This document shows positions 1 to 8,261 of a stretch of 44,094 nt of DNA, one piece after another. This DNA comes from Proteus alimentorum (lineage in GTDB: Bacteria > Pseudomonadota > Gammaproteobacteria > Enterobacterales > Enterobacteriaceae), in assembly GCF_002607735.1 (NCBI RefSeq), contig NZ_NBVR01000019.1, positions 1 to 44,094 of the forward strand, written 5' to 3'. The translations under genes were made by a program, and so were the position numbers. Position 1 is the first letter of the stretch, and the number at the start of each line of letters is the position of its first letter. The notes beneath the pieces were generated by a model. The model was given only the letters and a program-made list of their open reading frames with translations, was not told where the DNA came from and did no database searches.

Positions 1-1
1 T

Positions 2-280
2 GTTGGATGGTTTGATTTAATGAAAAGAAAGAAACATCCCAAGATAATGGGAGAATATCCATTACGCTCATTTTTCAAACGTTTATCAGCAGAATGTAAC
101 TTTATTATATCACCACATCGCTTTCGACATACTGTCGCAACGCATATGATGCAATCACCAGAACGTAATCTTTATGTTGTGAAAAGGCTATTGGGTCATG
201 CCAGCATTACATCGACATTAGAATACATTGATGAAAGTGTTGATAACTTGCGAGATATATTAGAAGCAGAATTGATGTGA
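2..280 (+). CDS. Tyrosine recombinase/integrase, C-terminal fragment (5' end outside window)
   Basis: Only the last 90 or so codons are present; the frame is open to the left edge, so the ATG at 20 is probably internal. The fragment carries the C-terminal half of a tyrosine recombinase catalytic domain: HRFRH (box II H-x-x-R), LLGHASITST and the following LEYI, whose tyrosine is the expected DNA-cleaving nucleophile. The spacing resembles XerC/XerD-type enzymes rather than the P4-type integrases usual for SPI-7-class ICEs. It reads toward the tRNA-Phe remnant and stops about 200 bp before it. It could be the integrase of a neighbouring element, or of the same element if the DNA is a circular or tandem form. 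Family call is firm; ownership is unresolved. Confidence 0.85.
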   Translation, partial: VGWFDLMKRKKHPKIMGEYPLRSFFKRLSAECNFIISPHRFRHTVATHMMQSPERNLYVVKRLLGHASITSTLEYIDESVDNLRDILEAELM

Positions 281-349
281 TGAAAATAACAGGGGGAGTA
301 TCAAGATTTGACAGTGATTAGGAAAGAAAGTAAAAGTTACAAATAAAAA

Positions 350-378
350 AAACAGCCTTGGTATGAACAAGACTGTTT
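350..378 (-). terminator. Intrinsic terminator-like hairpin downstream of the tRNA-Phe remnant
   Basis: AAACAG-C-CTTG (350-360) pairs with CAAG-A-CTGTTT (368-378) around a 7-nt loop with one mismatch. Read on the minus strand it is followed by a T-rich run (complement of AAATAAAAAA). It lies about 100 bp downstream of the minus-strand tRNA-Phe 3' fragment, so it is probably the original terminator of the host tRNA gene. That would make positions 1-477 host-side flank rather than ICE. Confidence 0.6.
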
Positions 379-477
379 AGTTTAAGAGTTTCAACATAAA
401 GTGACAGTGCCAAATTATATTTTTCAACTCTTGTTTGCCCTCTCAGTAATTTAACTCACTGACGAACAAATGAAAGA

Positions 478-522
478 TGGTGCCCGAACTCGGAATCGAA
501 CCAAGGACACGGGGATTTTCAA
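478..522 (-). other. attL/attR: att site: 45-bp 3' end of tRNA-Phe (attachment-site remnant)
   Basis: Read on the minus strand, this matches the 3' part of bacterial tRNA-Phe from the GAA anticodon loop through the T arm to the CCA end. Homology stops at 522, inside the anticodon loop, so this is a fragment and not a working tRNA. Compared with the E. coli sequence as I recall it, one base of the acceptor/T-arm region differs (CCCGAACTC for CCCGGACTC). SPI-7 and ICEPm1 integrate in tRNA-Phe genes, which fits ParA beginning just inside this site. The intact tRNA should be at the other end of the element. Confidence 0.85.
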
Positions 523-573
523 GATAAAGCATAAACAAGAGTAGGTTATCTGAATTAAATTCAGGTGACTTAT

Positions 574-1452
574 ATGCATGTAATTTCAGTTATTTCTACA
601 AAAGGTGGGGAAGGCAAATCCACTCATTCCGCAAATCTTGCAGGAATATGTGCTGATGCAGGGTTAAAAACTCTGCTTATTGATGCGGATTACGCACAGC
701 CAACAGCTTCTAGTTATTACTCTTTACTTTATGAGGCACCTTGTGGTCTCTATGAACTACTGATGCAAACAGTGGATCTTAATCACCCAGAACGATTAAT
801 CTGTCATACGTGTATTCGTAATCTCGATCTTATTATCTCTAATGATCCTCATGAACAATTAAAAATGGCCATGATGCATGCCCCTGATGGCCGAATTCGT
901 CTGCGTAATCTATTACAACACCCACTTTTTACTGCTTATGATGTGATTATTATCGATTCACAAGGTGCTCGTTCTATTATGCTTGAGCTAGTGTTACTCG
1001 CAACTAACCATATTGCTGTCGCGATGGTTAAGCCTGTGCTACCCGATGTTCGCGAGTTTTTGCGGGGAACGGTAACACTAATGGAAGAACTGTTACCGTA
1101 TCAAGGTTTTGGCATTGAATTGCCACCGATGAAAATTCTGATTAATTGTATGGATTATACAGTATTAGCAAGAAAAGCCCTTCAAGCACTAACTGCGATT
1201 ATTCATAACAGCTCATACAGTAAAGAAAAAATCCCACCTATCTCATTACTGCAAACCCAAGTTTATGATCTCGATATTTATAAATTAGGTCATAGCAAAG
1301 GGCAACCAGCACATCGTCTCGAATATCAAACAGATCGCAAAAGTTTACCAGCTGCACAAGCAATGCATAACTTTGCTTGTGAATTATTCCCTCAATGGAA
1401 AGCGCGTTTCGATTTGGTTTTGAAACACCAACCAAAGGGGTATGTATCGTGA
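574..1452 (+). CDS. parA: ParA/Soj-family partition ATPase of the ICE
   Basis: A ParA/MinD-type P-loop ATPase of 292 aa. The deviant Walker A motif KGGEGKST (residues 10-17) has the signature lysine, and the switch region follows as IIIDSQGARS. ParA proteins form an ATP-dependent surface on the nucleoid that moves ParB-bound DNA; in PFGI-1/SPI-7 ICEs the gene sits at the end near att and is needed for stable maintenance of the excised form. I chose ATG 574 over GTG 565 because AGGTGA (563-568) is a well-placed ribosome binding site for it. It is first in a + strand module with dnaB, parB, DUF2857 and STY4528-type genes. The canonical Walker B D is followed by SQG rather than the common xPG. 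Confidence 0.93.
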   Translation: MHVISVISTKGGEGKSTHSANLAGICADAGLKTLLIDADYAQPTASSYYSLLYEAPCGLYELLMQTVDLNHPERLICHTCIRNLDLIISNDPHEQLKMAMMHAPDGRIRLRNLLQHPLFTAYDVIIIDSQGARSIMLELVLLATNHIAVAMVKPVLPDVREFLRGTVTLMEELLPYQGFGIELPPMKILINCMDYTVLARKALQALTAIIHNSSYSKEKIPPISLLQTQVYDLDIYKLGHSKGQPAHRLEYQTDRKSLPAAQAMHNFACELFPQWKARFDLVLKHQPKGYVS

Positions 1453-1548
1453 AATTTTATTGCGTAATACTGAAGATGCCGAACTCCCTGTGTCGAGGTA
1501 ATGATTTATTTAATGCATCACATATATTCAATGTAATGGGAGATAATA

Positions 1549-2901
1549 ATGAGTAATCAAAAACAGACATTACCTCCCCATTCTATAAATGCTGAGCAAG
1601 CTATATTAGGTGGACTCATTCTTGATAATGAACGTTGGGATGATATTTCATCGATTATTTCTGCGGACTATTTTTACTCTCGCCCTCATAAAATTATTTT
1701 CTCTGCAATACAGTCATTATTTCAGCAAAATCAACCTGTTGATTTGATTACATTAACTGAATCAATGGAACAGCAATCTATTTTAAATCAATGTGGTGGT
1801 TTTGGTTATCTTGCGGAACTTTCTAAAAATACACCTAGCTCAGCCAACATTGTGGCGTATGCAGAACATGTCGCCAATTACAGCCAAAAGCGTCAATTGC
1901 TGGCATTAGGATATGAACTTGTCACTCAAGCGAGTGATGTGAGTAGTGATTTATCTGGACTGTTAGAACAAGCAGAACAACGTATTTTTAATATTACTGA
2001 GCAACAACGTTTAGATGGCAATGTGGATCTTCCTTCATCAATTGAAACCTTTCTCAATGAACTAGAGCAACGTTGTAGCAATGAAAATCTGATCACGGGA
2101 ACACCGACGGGATTTGAGGAATTAAATGATATGACCTGTGGTTTCCAATCTGGTGATTTAATTTTATTGGCAGGTCGTCCATCAATGGGAAAAACCGCGC
2201 TAGGACTCACTTTCTGTGAAAGTGCATTGAATGAATGTGTTGATAAAACGGTACAAATTTATAGTTTAGAAATGCCAACCACGCAGTTATTAATGCGCTT
2301 TACATCCATGTTAGGGCGAATACCTTTACAACATTTGCGTAATGGCAATATGCAAGATGAAGACTGGGCACAAACCAGCAACGCAATGAATGTATTACTT
2401 GATGAATGGAAAGAGCGATTAATTATTGATGATTCAAGTTATATGACACCAACAATATTGCGCTCTAGAGTCAGAAAAAATATTCGTAAATATGGTTATC
2501 CCTCTCTTATTTTAATTGATTATTTACAGCTTATGCGGTGCCCAAATCAAGAAAACCGCACTCAAGAAATCGCCGAAATTTCTCGTTCCCTTAAAGCATT
2601 AGCTAAAGAAATGGGATGCCCCGTTGTTGCCCTTTCTCAACTTAATCGCTCATTAGAGAATAGAGCTGATAAACGTCCTAACAATGGTGATTTACGTGAT
2701 TCAGGTGCATTAGAACAAGATGCTGATTTGATCATGTTTATTTATCGAGATGAAATTTATTACCCTGATAGTGCAGAAAAAGGGAGCGCTGAAATTATTT
2801 TAGGGAAGCAACGTAATGGCCCTATCGGTACGATAAAAGTGCAATATCAGGCAAATATTACACGTTTTGAAGATAGATTGAGTGGGCATTATGCAAGCTG
2901 A
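1549..2901 (+). CDS. dnaB: DnaB-like replicative helicase
   Basis: A full-length 450-aa DnaB family helicase. The N-terminal domain begins PHSINAEQAILGGLIL, and the RecA-like C-terminal domain has Walker A GRPSMGKT (residues 209-216), Walker B LILIDYLQLM, and the late motif in which LSQLNR and LRDSGALEQDAD recur in all DnaB proteins. Hexameric DnaB unwinds duplex DNA ahead of the replisome. A private copy suggests the ICE replicates itself after excision, loading this helicase through its own initiator (candidate: the STY4528-family protein at 4916). GGGAG lies upstream of ATG 1549. The 3' end overlaps the start of parB, which indicates translational coupling. Confidence 0.96.
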   Translation: MSNQKQTLPPHSINAEQAILGGLILDNERWDDISSIISADYFYSRPHKIIFSAIQSLFQQNQPVDLITLTESMEQQSILNQCGGFGYLAELSKNTPSSANIVAYAEHVANYSQKRQLLALGYELVTQASDVSSDLSGLLEQAEQRIFNITEQQRLDGNVDLPSSIETFLNELEQRCSNENLITGTPTGFEELNDMTCGFQSGDLILLAGRPSMGKTALGLTFCESALNECVDKTVQIYSLEMPTTQLLMRFTSMLGRIPLQHLRNGNMQDEDWAQTSNAMNVLLDEWKERLIIDDSSYMTPTILRSRVRKNIRKYGYPSLILIDYLQLMRCPNQENRTQEIAEISRSLKALAKEMGCPVVALSQLNRSLENRADKRPNNGDLRDSGALEQDADLIMFIYRDEIYYPDSAEKGSAEIILGKQRNGPIGTIKVQYQANITRFEDRLSGHYAS

Positions 2902-4303
2902 AAAAGTAATTTCTTTAGATGAAAAAATGCTTCAACGGGGTAGAGCACCTAAACAGTTAGCATCAAAAAATGTATTAACGGTAAGTGAAATACCGATGGT
3001 GTTGACCTTAGAGCAACTTCGTCCTAATCCCGATAATCCACGCACTTCACGTAATCCTAAATATGATGATATTAAAGCTTCAATTCGTGCTCGTGGTTTA
3101 GATTCTGTTCCTAAAGTCACCAAGGATCCTGATTGTACTGACGATATTTATATTTTTAGTGATGGGGGCAATACACGTTATGCCATTTTGACAGAGCTTT
3201 ATGCTGAAACAGGGGATGAACGTTTTCATTCGCTTCAATGTATTGTGAAACCGTGGCCTGGTCGATTGCAATGCATGATTGGGCACCTTGCTGAAAATGA
3301 TATTCGTGGAGAGTTATCATTTATTGATAAAGCATTTGGCATAAAGAAAACACATACAATTTACGAGGAACAGTTAGGTCGTCAAGTTAGTCAGAGGGAG
3401 CTATCAGAACTTCTCAAAAATACGGGATATCCGGTTCATCACTCCAATATCAGTCGAATGTTTGTCACAATTGAGTATCTTTATCCTTGGATCCCCAATT
3501 TACTGAACTTAGGGATGGGAAGACCTCAAATTACGCAGTTAATAGCTTTACGCAACTTAACTGAAAAAGCATGGAACACCTTTACTCAAAAAACAAAAAT
3601 ATCACCAGAGCAAAACTTTAATGATGTTTTTGGGCGAGTTTGTCACTCTTTTGATAATGCTGAATATTACTCAATAGAACTTCTAAAAGATGATTTGATT
3701 ACCTCATTATTAGAGGTTATTCCTGATCCTTCGATTACTTATGATAATTGGTTGATTGAGCTATCGCCTAAAATGCAGAGTCCTTCTTTAGAGATTATAT
3801 CTCCGTCAATTAAGGATGATTATCACCAAGAAAACCTGCCTATTCAGCAAACTGAAAAATTGAAAGCTAAAAAACGAAAGATAAAACAAGAGTCTCAATC
3901 TCAAGTTATGTCAGTTGTAAACGAATTAGAGTCTGTCACAGATGTCTGGCATATCTCTGCATTACACGATGATATTGAACATCTTCAAGATATTGCTTTT
4001 CGTTTAGCCTTTGAGCTCTCTGAAGTGATGGGTGTTGAATCTACCATTCAAGAAAATAAGTCAGCCGTAAGTGCAGGGTTTTCGCTTTCACACAATGCTC
4101 AAAATGGACTCTTTGTCGCTTTAAGTGGTGATGAATCTAATACAACTTTAGTGCCATTTATGGACGCATTAATAGGAAATGAGAACTTACTTGGTGAGCC
4201 GTTGTTTGATGATGCTTACTCGATGAAATTTCTGCGATTAATCAGGATTATTCGACGATTACGTGAATTACAACGACAAAATTCTGCTGAGATAAATGAA
4301 TGA
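2891..4303 (+). CDS. parB: ParB-family partition protein of PFGI-1-class ICEs (TIGR03764-like)
   Basis: About 470 aa, with a ParB N-terminal domain: LEQLRPNPDNPRTSRNPKYDDIKASI is the ParB box I region, split here by the NPR motif, and GQ/ERQL-like box II is replaced by RGELSFIDKAFGIKK, typical of the ICE class. A helix-turn-helix region lies around VSQRELSELLKNTGYPVHHSNISR. The protein should bind a centromere-like palindrome and work with ParA. The repeated 17-bp palindromes at 6128, 14527, 15357 and 26078 are the obvious candidate sites in this window (inference). ATG 2891 is preferred to GTG 2882 because GAGTGG lies at a suitable distance; either way the start overlaps the end of dnaB. Confidence 0.88.
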   Translation: MQAEKVISLDEKMLQRGRAPKQLASKNVLTVSEIPMVLTLEQLRPNPDNPRTSRNPKYDDIKASIRARGLDSVPKVTKDPDCTDDIYIFSDGGNTRYAILTELYAETGDERFHSLQCIVKPWPGRLQCMIGHLAENDIRGELSFIDKAFGIKKTHTIYEEQLGRQVSQRELSELLKNTGYPVHHSNISRMFVTIEYLYPWIPNLLNLGMGRPQITQLIALRNLTEKAWNTFTQKTKISPEQNFNDVFGRVCHSFDNAEYYSIELLKDDLITSLLEVIPDPSITYDNWLIELSPKMQSPSLEIISPSIKDDYHQENLPIQQTEKLKAKKRKIKQESQSQVMSVVNELESVTDVWHISALHDDIEHLQDIAFRLAFELSEVMGVESTIQENKSAVSAGFSLSHNAQNGLFVALSGDESNTTLVPFMDALIGNENLLGEPLFDDAYSMKFLRLIRIIRRLRELQRQNSAEINE

Positions 4304-4391
4304 ATCAACCAATAGTATCAAGGCTGATTGTGTTGTTATGTTTAGTTGTTTGGACGATCAATATTACGATGATTTATGGAGGAATAACGCA

Positions 4392-4916
4392 ATGAATGCA
4401 CTATTAACGGAAATCGTGATGAAACTAAAAGCAGGAAAAATTCGTCACATTGAATCAATGGGGCTAACACTGGATGAGATCCAAGCGCTTGATAAATTGA
4501 CGGTAGAAGATCTCTATTATTTGGTGAATACCCCGGTTCCATTTTTGACGTTAAATATCAATCATTGCAATCTTAACACAATGTTGAAGCAAGCTCGCCA
4601 AGAGCAAAAACGGATCAAATATATTAATCGAGCATTGGCATTGCAGGGTTCTATAGAGTTAATGCAGCACTTTTTTGGGCTTACTGCGATTGAGGTGAGT
4701 TCTCGACGTCGATTGGTAGGCATTGTTGCTAAACAGGGACGCAATATCAATCCAACGGAAGAACAAGAATTATTGATATGGCAACAATGGAAAATAGCAC
4801 AAATCCAAAATATTGATTCATTAGAGGCATTAGAAGTGATGATGGATATTGCTGAGCAACAAAAAATTCCGCTTGCTGTCGTCTGGTCATTAACTAAAGA
4901 GTGGAGTGCTATTTAA
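4392..4916 (+). CDS. DUF2857 family ICE protein
   Basis: A 174-aa protein of the DUF2857 (STY4526-like) family, found between parB and the STY4528 gene in SPI-7-class elements. The conserved part includes INHCNLNTMLKQARQE and the HFFGLTAIEVSSRRRLVGI block, which looks like a helix-turn-helix (an inference; the function is not known to me). The frame is open from an ATG at 4296 that overlaps the parB stop. However, GGAGGAA (4378-4384) seven bases before ATG 4392 is the best ribosome binding site in the module, and family members begin at about this point, so I use 4392. The stop codon overlaps the next start by one base (TAATG), so the pair is co-translated. Confidence 0.85.
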   Translation: MNALLTEIVMKLKAGKIRHIESMGLTLDEIQALDKLTVEDLYYLVNTPVPFLTLNINHCNLNTMLKQARQEQKRIKYINRALALQGSIELMQHFFGLTAIEVSSRRRLVGIVAKQGRNINPTEEQELLIWQQWKIAQIQNIDSLEALEVMMDIAEQQKIPLAVVWSLTKEWSAI

Positions 4917-6118
4917 TGGCAACTATGCCGGTCGATAATATTATTCAACAAACACTAGCAAAGATGCAGGATCGGATTGAGCAAAAGGCGCAATCAGGTG
5001 ATATGAGTAATGAGCAAAGTGGATTGCTATTTTTAGGCAATGTGCATGATGCTATTCCTCGTCGGCTATTTTTAGATAGCCGATTATCGCCATTAGATAA
5101 AATGGCTTGGGTCATGATCAGAGTTTATGCTCAACAAAATGAGGGCGCTATTTTCCCAACCTATGATGAGTTACAAAGCCAACTTGCATTGCCTCATTCT
5201 GATAAAGCATCCCGAGAAACAATCAGTAGAGCCTTGTTGATGTTGCGATTAACCGGCTGGCTAAGTTTATGCAAAAGAGTCAGAGATAAATCAGGGCGTA
5301 TTCGAGGTAATATTTATGCTCAGCATGATGAGCCATTAGGTGTGTTTGAGTGTGAATATTTTGATCCCAGTTGGCTTGATACGGTGGCTCAAGCATGTAG
5401 CCACAGCAATAAAACAGTACGCTTAACAGCAATTGCTGTTTTACAAAGTATCAAAACCGAGAAACGAATGCGTCACCGACATGCTCGTGTCGCTCTTATT
5501 GAAGCGCGTTTATCATCACCACAAACACCACAACAAATGGTGACGGAAAAGCAGAAGAAAATAACCTCTTCTAAAATCGAACTTAGTTCAAAAACTCCTA
5601 GTTCGGAAACCGAACTGGGTAATAAAAACACCACTCAAATACCGAGTTCGATTTCCGAACTAAGCCGTAAATCAAGGGATTGCGACCCAGTTCGAAAATC
5701 GAACCGTTACGTACGTAGTTTTACACAGAGTGTAAAAGATACGTATACAGCAACAAACTCAACGCTACTTTGGTCAACTCAAGTCACTGAACGACTCAAT
5801 CCAGAGGATAAAATGATGCTAGAGAGACAACTCAAGGCATTACCTGATGGACTAGGGCAACGGCTCCTTGATGATTTAGCCGATAGAATGAAAAAAATAA
5901 CAGTCAGAAATCCCACTGCGTACCTGTTAGCCAATCTAAAACGCGCTCGAGAGGGGCGATTTAATTTGGGTAACAGCGTTACCGATAAGCCATTGGAAAA
6001 ACTACAGCCAAAGTCTCCTGAAACCGTATTAGCGGTAGAAAAAAGAGTGATTAAACGCGCAAGAAGAGAGTATGTGTCAGGTATTATGGCTGAACTTAGG
6101 GATGCGTATTTTAGGTAG
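4916..6118 (+). CDS. STY4528 family pathogenicity island replication protein
   Basis: A 400-aa protein with three visible parts: an N-terminal winged-helix-like region (about residues 40-140, SPLDKMAWVMIRVYAQ ... YDELQSQL ... SRETISRALLMLR, like replication initiators), a Ser/Thr/Lys-rich linker (about 200-275) with the repeated peptides SSKIEL, SSETEL and SSISEL, and a basic C-terminal domain. The family is annotated as replication proteins of SPI-7-class islands. The linker DNA (5579-5746) holds a cluster of phased palindromes, an arrangement like the origin inside phage lambda gene O, so I infer an origin that this protein binds. ATG 4916 overlaps the upstream stop; GAGTGGAG precedes it. 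It is the last gene of the maintenance operon. Confidence 0.85.
   Translation: MATMPVDNIIQQTLAKMQDRIEQKAQSGDMSNEQSGLLFLGNVHDAIPRRLFLDSRLSPLDKMAWVMIRVYAQQNEGAIFPTYDELQSQLALPHSDKASRETISRALLMLRLTGWLSLCKRVRDKSGRIRGNIYAQHDEPLGVFECEYFDPSWLDTVAQACSHSNKTVRLTAIAVLQSIKTEKRMRHRHARVALIEARLSSPQTPQQMVTEKQKKITSSKIELSSKTPSSETELGNKNTTQIPSSISELSRKSRDCDPVRKSNRYVRSFTQSVKDTYTATNSTLLWSTQVTERLNPEDKMMLERQLKALPDGLGQRLLDDLADRMKKITVRNPTAYLLANLKRAREGRFNLGNSVTDKPLEKLQPKSPETVLAVEKRVIKRARREYVSGIMAELRDAYFR
5579..5746. repeat. Iteron-like palindrome cluster inside the replication gene; candidate origin
   Basis: There are four related sites: GAACTTAGTTC (5579-5589), AGTTCGGAAACCGAACT (5600-5616), AGTTCGATTTCCGAACT (5645-5661) and AGTTCGAAAATCGAACC (5689-5705). 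Their centres are about 24, 45 and 44 bp apart, near multiples of 22 bp. Three other palindromes follow at once: TACGTACGTA (5708-5717), TTTTACAC-AGA-GTGTAAAA (5719-5737) and ATACGTAT (5739-5746). The last AGTTCG site is read in a different frame from the previous two, so the DNA sequence rather than the peptide seems to be conserved. The role as initiator binding sites is inferred. Confidence 0.65.
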
Positions 6119-6127
6119 GTGGAGGAG

Positions 6128-6144
6128 TGTTGACAGTGTCAACA
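6128..6144. promoter_or_regulatory. Palindrome TGTTGACAGTGTCAACA, copy 1 (candidate parS/operator)
   Basis: Two perfect 8-bp arms around a central G, 10 bp after the stop of the replication gene. The same 17-mer, with G or C at the centre, recurs at 14527, 15357 and 26078. This is the only copy that lies between genes. Confidence 0.75.
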
Positions 6145-6427
6145 TGTGAGAAAAAAGAGTCATGATGATAAACAGTATTTTAAAGAAAACGGTTTAATTC
6201 ATTATTTAAAAATAAATTTATTATTGTTATATATTTTCAATTTTTCTTATTTTTAGGTTTTTTTATTATTGCTTTCGATGTGGAATTTATATGTAATGAA
6301 TGGGTTTGTTGTCGGTATCTTTATGTTTTAATTGGTTTATATATATTATTTATAATAATAATTAAAGGTGTGTTATTTATAGACTTATCTTTTGGCAAGA
6401 TAGAAACCATCATCTTTCTATTTCCCC

Positions 6428-6522
6428 ATTAATTAATAGAAACGCTGAATTAAAAAATTTAAATGTTCATGAGGAGGCTTGTTTTGTTATACAAACAAAT
6501 ATCTAAAAAGAAAAACGAAAAT
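6428..6522 (+). repeat. Leader of the small ORF, copy 1 of a diverged direct repeat
   Basis: ATTAATTAATA, a gap, then an A/T-rich segment, a ribosome binding site and a TTG-initiated start reading LLYK. The same order and much of the same sequence recur at 10004-10111. The two copies flank HigBA, the serine recombinase and the ATPase, so they may be traces of how that 3.5-kb cassette was inserted. The preceding gap (6145-6427) is very AT-rich with no gene I can support. Confidence 0.5.
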
Positions 6523-6621
6523 GTTGACTATGGTGCTATCAAAGCTCAAAAGAACGAATTGCTTCAGCGATTTCAGAAAGCTAAGAAGCAAGCCCGCTAT
6601 CACACCAAGACCATCATGTAG
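6484..6621 (+). CDS. Small basic protein, 45 aa, unknown
   Basis: A TTG start at 6484 sits six bases after GAGGAGG (6471-6477), one of the strongest ribosome binding sites in the window. The product is 45 aa, rich in Lys, Gln and Arg (LLYKQISKKKNENVDYG ... RFQKAKKQARYHTKT), and should be helical and positively charged. I do not recognise the family. A decayed relative with the same beginning (LLYK) follows a matching leader at 10063. The strong binding site and the duplication argue that the gene is real. It lies alone between the maintenance operon and the convergent HigBA pair. It could be a leader peptide or a nucleic acid-binding peptide; I assign no function. Confidence 0.5.
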   Translation: MLYKQISKKKNENVDYGAIKAQKNELLQRFQKAKKQARYHTKTIM

Positions 6622-6715
6622 TCTAGAGGTTGAATAACCTTTATTTCCCAGCTCATCTAGGCAAAAAATATTGTGATATCTTCTACGTAATTCTTTATAT
6701 CAATTAAATATGTCG

Positions 6716-7015
6716 TTAAAGATGTAGCCCAATGCGCTTACCGTTCGGTAACGTCACATCGATAGAAAGTTCACCACCTAAAGCTTTAATGTAGCGTTTC
6801 AGTGTTGAAAGCTTAGGATCGTTATCAACATTTTCAAGCTTAGCAATAGAGGGTTGTGAAACGCCTAGTGATTGAGCCAGCTCCGTTTGAGAAAGGTTCA
6901 GTTCCTCACGAATTTTAGCCAACGTTATTTCACGGCGAATTTCTTCTGCTCGGGCTTCAATTTTTGCCAGTGCTTCGGGTGATTGTTTTGCAAGTAGTTT
7001 ATCTAAAGTGGACAT
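6716..7015 (-). CDS. higA: HigA-type XRE antitoxin
   Basis: A 99-aa antitoxin of the XRE helix-turn-helix family. The HTH is residues about 40-65 (LSQTELAQSLGVSQPSIAKLE), followed by a short tail that ends in GKRIGLHL. The partner toxin gene lies just upstream with a 1-bp gap, the toxin-first order typical of HigBA. The antitoxin should neutralise HigB and repress its own promoter by binding the palindrome at 7401-7418. Toxin-antitoxin pairs are common addiction cargo of ICEs and would add to ParAB-based maintenance. Confidence 0.92.
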   Translation of the reverse strand: MSTLDKLLAKQSPEALAKIEARAEEIRREITLAKIREELNLSQTELAQSLGVSQPSIAKLENVDNDPKLSTLKRYIKALGGELSIDVTLPNGKRIGLHL

Positions 7016-7016
7016 G

Positions 7017-7367
7017 TTATTTCTCCTGCTCTAATAGATGCGCAGTATATTCAGCGTCGGCTATTTTGATTAATTTCTTATAGAAACGAGTTTCATCTTT
7101 CCCTTTTTTATCACCAGCACATAGCACAATACCACGGCGAATGGGGTCAAATGCAAAACATGCTCTAATCGGATGACCACCAACCTGAATTCTCAGTTCC
7201 TTCATATTCGGATATTTTGAGCCTTTTAGTGTATCAACTTGAGGGCGACCAAGATTAGGGCCATCCTCACGCAAAATCATTAACACCGCCAATACTTCAA
7301 TTTGTGTCTCTTCATCTTGTTTTTCAAACCAAGAATCAAACAAATCTCTCGTTAGTATTTCCCACAT
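7017..7367 (-). CDS. higB: HigB-type (RelE/Gp49 superfamily) mRNA-cleaving toxin
   Basis: A 116-aa protein of the phage-derived Gp49-like/HigB family. It begins MWEILTRDLFDSWF, and the central GSKYPNMKELRIQVGGHPIRACFAFDP and late KKGKDETRFYKKLIKIAD segments are typical. Relatives are ribosome-dependent endoribonucleases that arrest translation. The gene is first in a two-gene operon with higA, and the promoter lies in 7368-7430, containing an 18-bp operator-like palindrome. The start codon has only a weak ribosome binding site, which would keep toxin expression low. Confidence 0.92.
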   Translation of the reverse strand: MWEILTRDLFDSWFEKQDEETQIEVLAVLMILREDGPNLGRPQVDTLKGSKYPNMKELRIQVGGHPIRACFAFDPIRRGIVLCAGDKKGKDETRFYKKLIKIADAEYTAHLLEQEK

Positions 7368-7400
7368 AAGACATTATAATCTCCAAGTTATAATTTATCT

Positions 7401-7418
7401 TATAACCTATAGGTTATA
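7401..7418. promoter_or_regulatory. Probable HigA operator
   Basis: The perfect 18-bp palindrome TATAACCTATAGGTTATA lies 33 bp upstream of higB. A further half-site (GTTATAA) lies a few bases nearer the gene, at about 7387-7393. Autoregulation of TA promoters through such palindromes is the norm; binding by this HigA is inferred. Confidence 0.7.
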
Positions 7419-7492
7419 TTGTCAAATGTTAGTAATTCATAGTATGTCTTTTATATTATAATATTTCGGACACTTAAAAATAATATAAAAAG

Positions 7493-7530
7493 AGTGTCTA
7501 TTAATTCGATATTTTAAATTAATAGACACT
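7493..7530. repeat. 14-bp inverted repeat upstream of the serine recombinase; candidate res site
   Basis: AGTGTCTATTAATT (7493-7506) and AATTAATAGACACT (7517-7530) are perfect inverted copies with a 10-bp spacer. A partial GACACTT lies at 7469-7475. The repeat ends 31 bp before the recombinase start. Resolvases bind imperfect inverted repeats of similar size next to their own gene (res sites), and these also control the gene's promoter. A transcription terminator is less likely because no T-run follows. Confidence 0.55.
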
Positions 7531-7546
7531 TGTTGTCTGATAATGA

Positions 7547-8113
<567 letters not shown>

Positions 8114-8261
8114 ATGTAACCCTATACCTACCATAGTTTTTATATACTTAGATACTAGTGTAATTATGAGTGGGAAAATTATTGGAAAGTGGATAGTAGA
8201 TGAGGGCCAATAATTTAGTTTGATACCCTCAATCAAAGTAAGCTAAGAACTAAACTTGACG

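Noticed and set aside
478..522. The att fragment contains CCGAACT and TCGAACC, like halves of the AGTTCG iterons at 5579-5705
   Set aside because: These bases belong to the conserved T arm of tRNA-Phe, and the spacing of the iterons is not kept. I take it as coincidence.
2159..2901. dnaB as a chromosomal housekeeping gene
   Set aside because: It lies between parA and parB and overlaps parB, the standard order of the ICE module.
6128..6144. TTGACA inside the palindromes could be a -35 promoter box
   Set aside because: The arms are symmetric to 8 bp, no consistent -10 box follows at 17 bp in the four copies, and three lie within genes.
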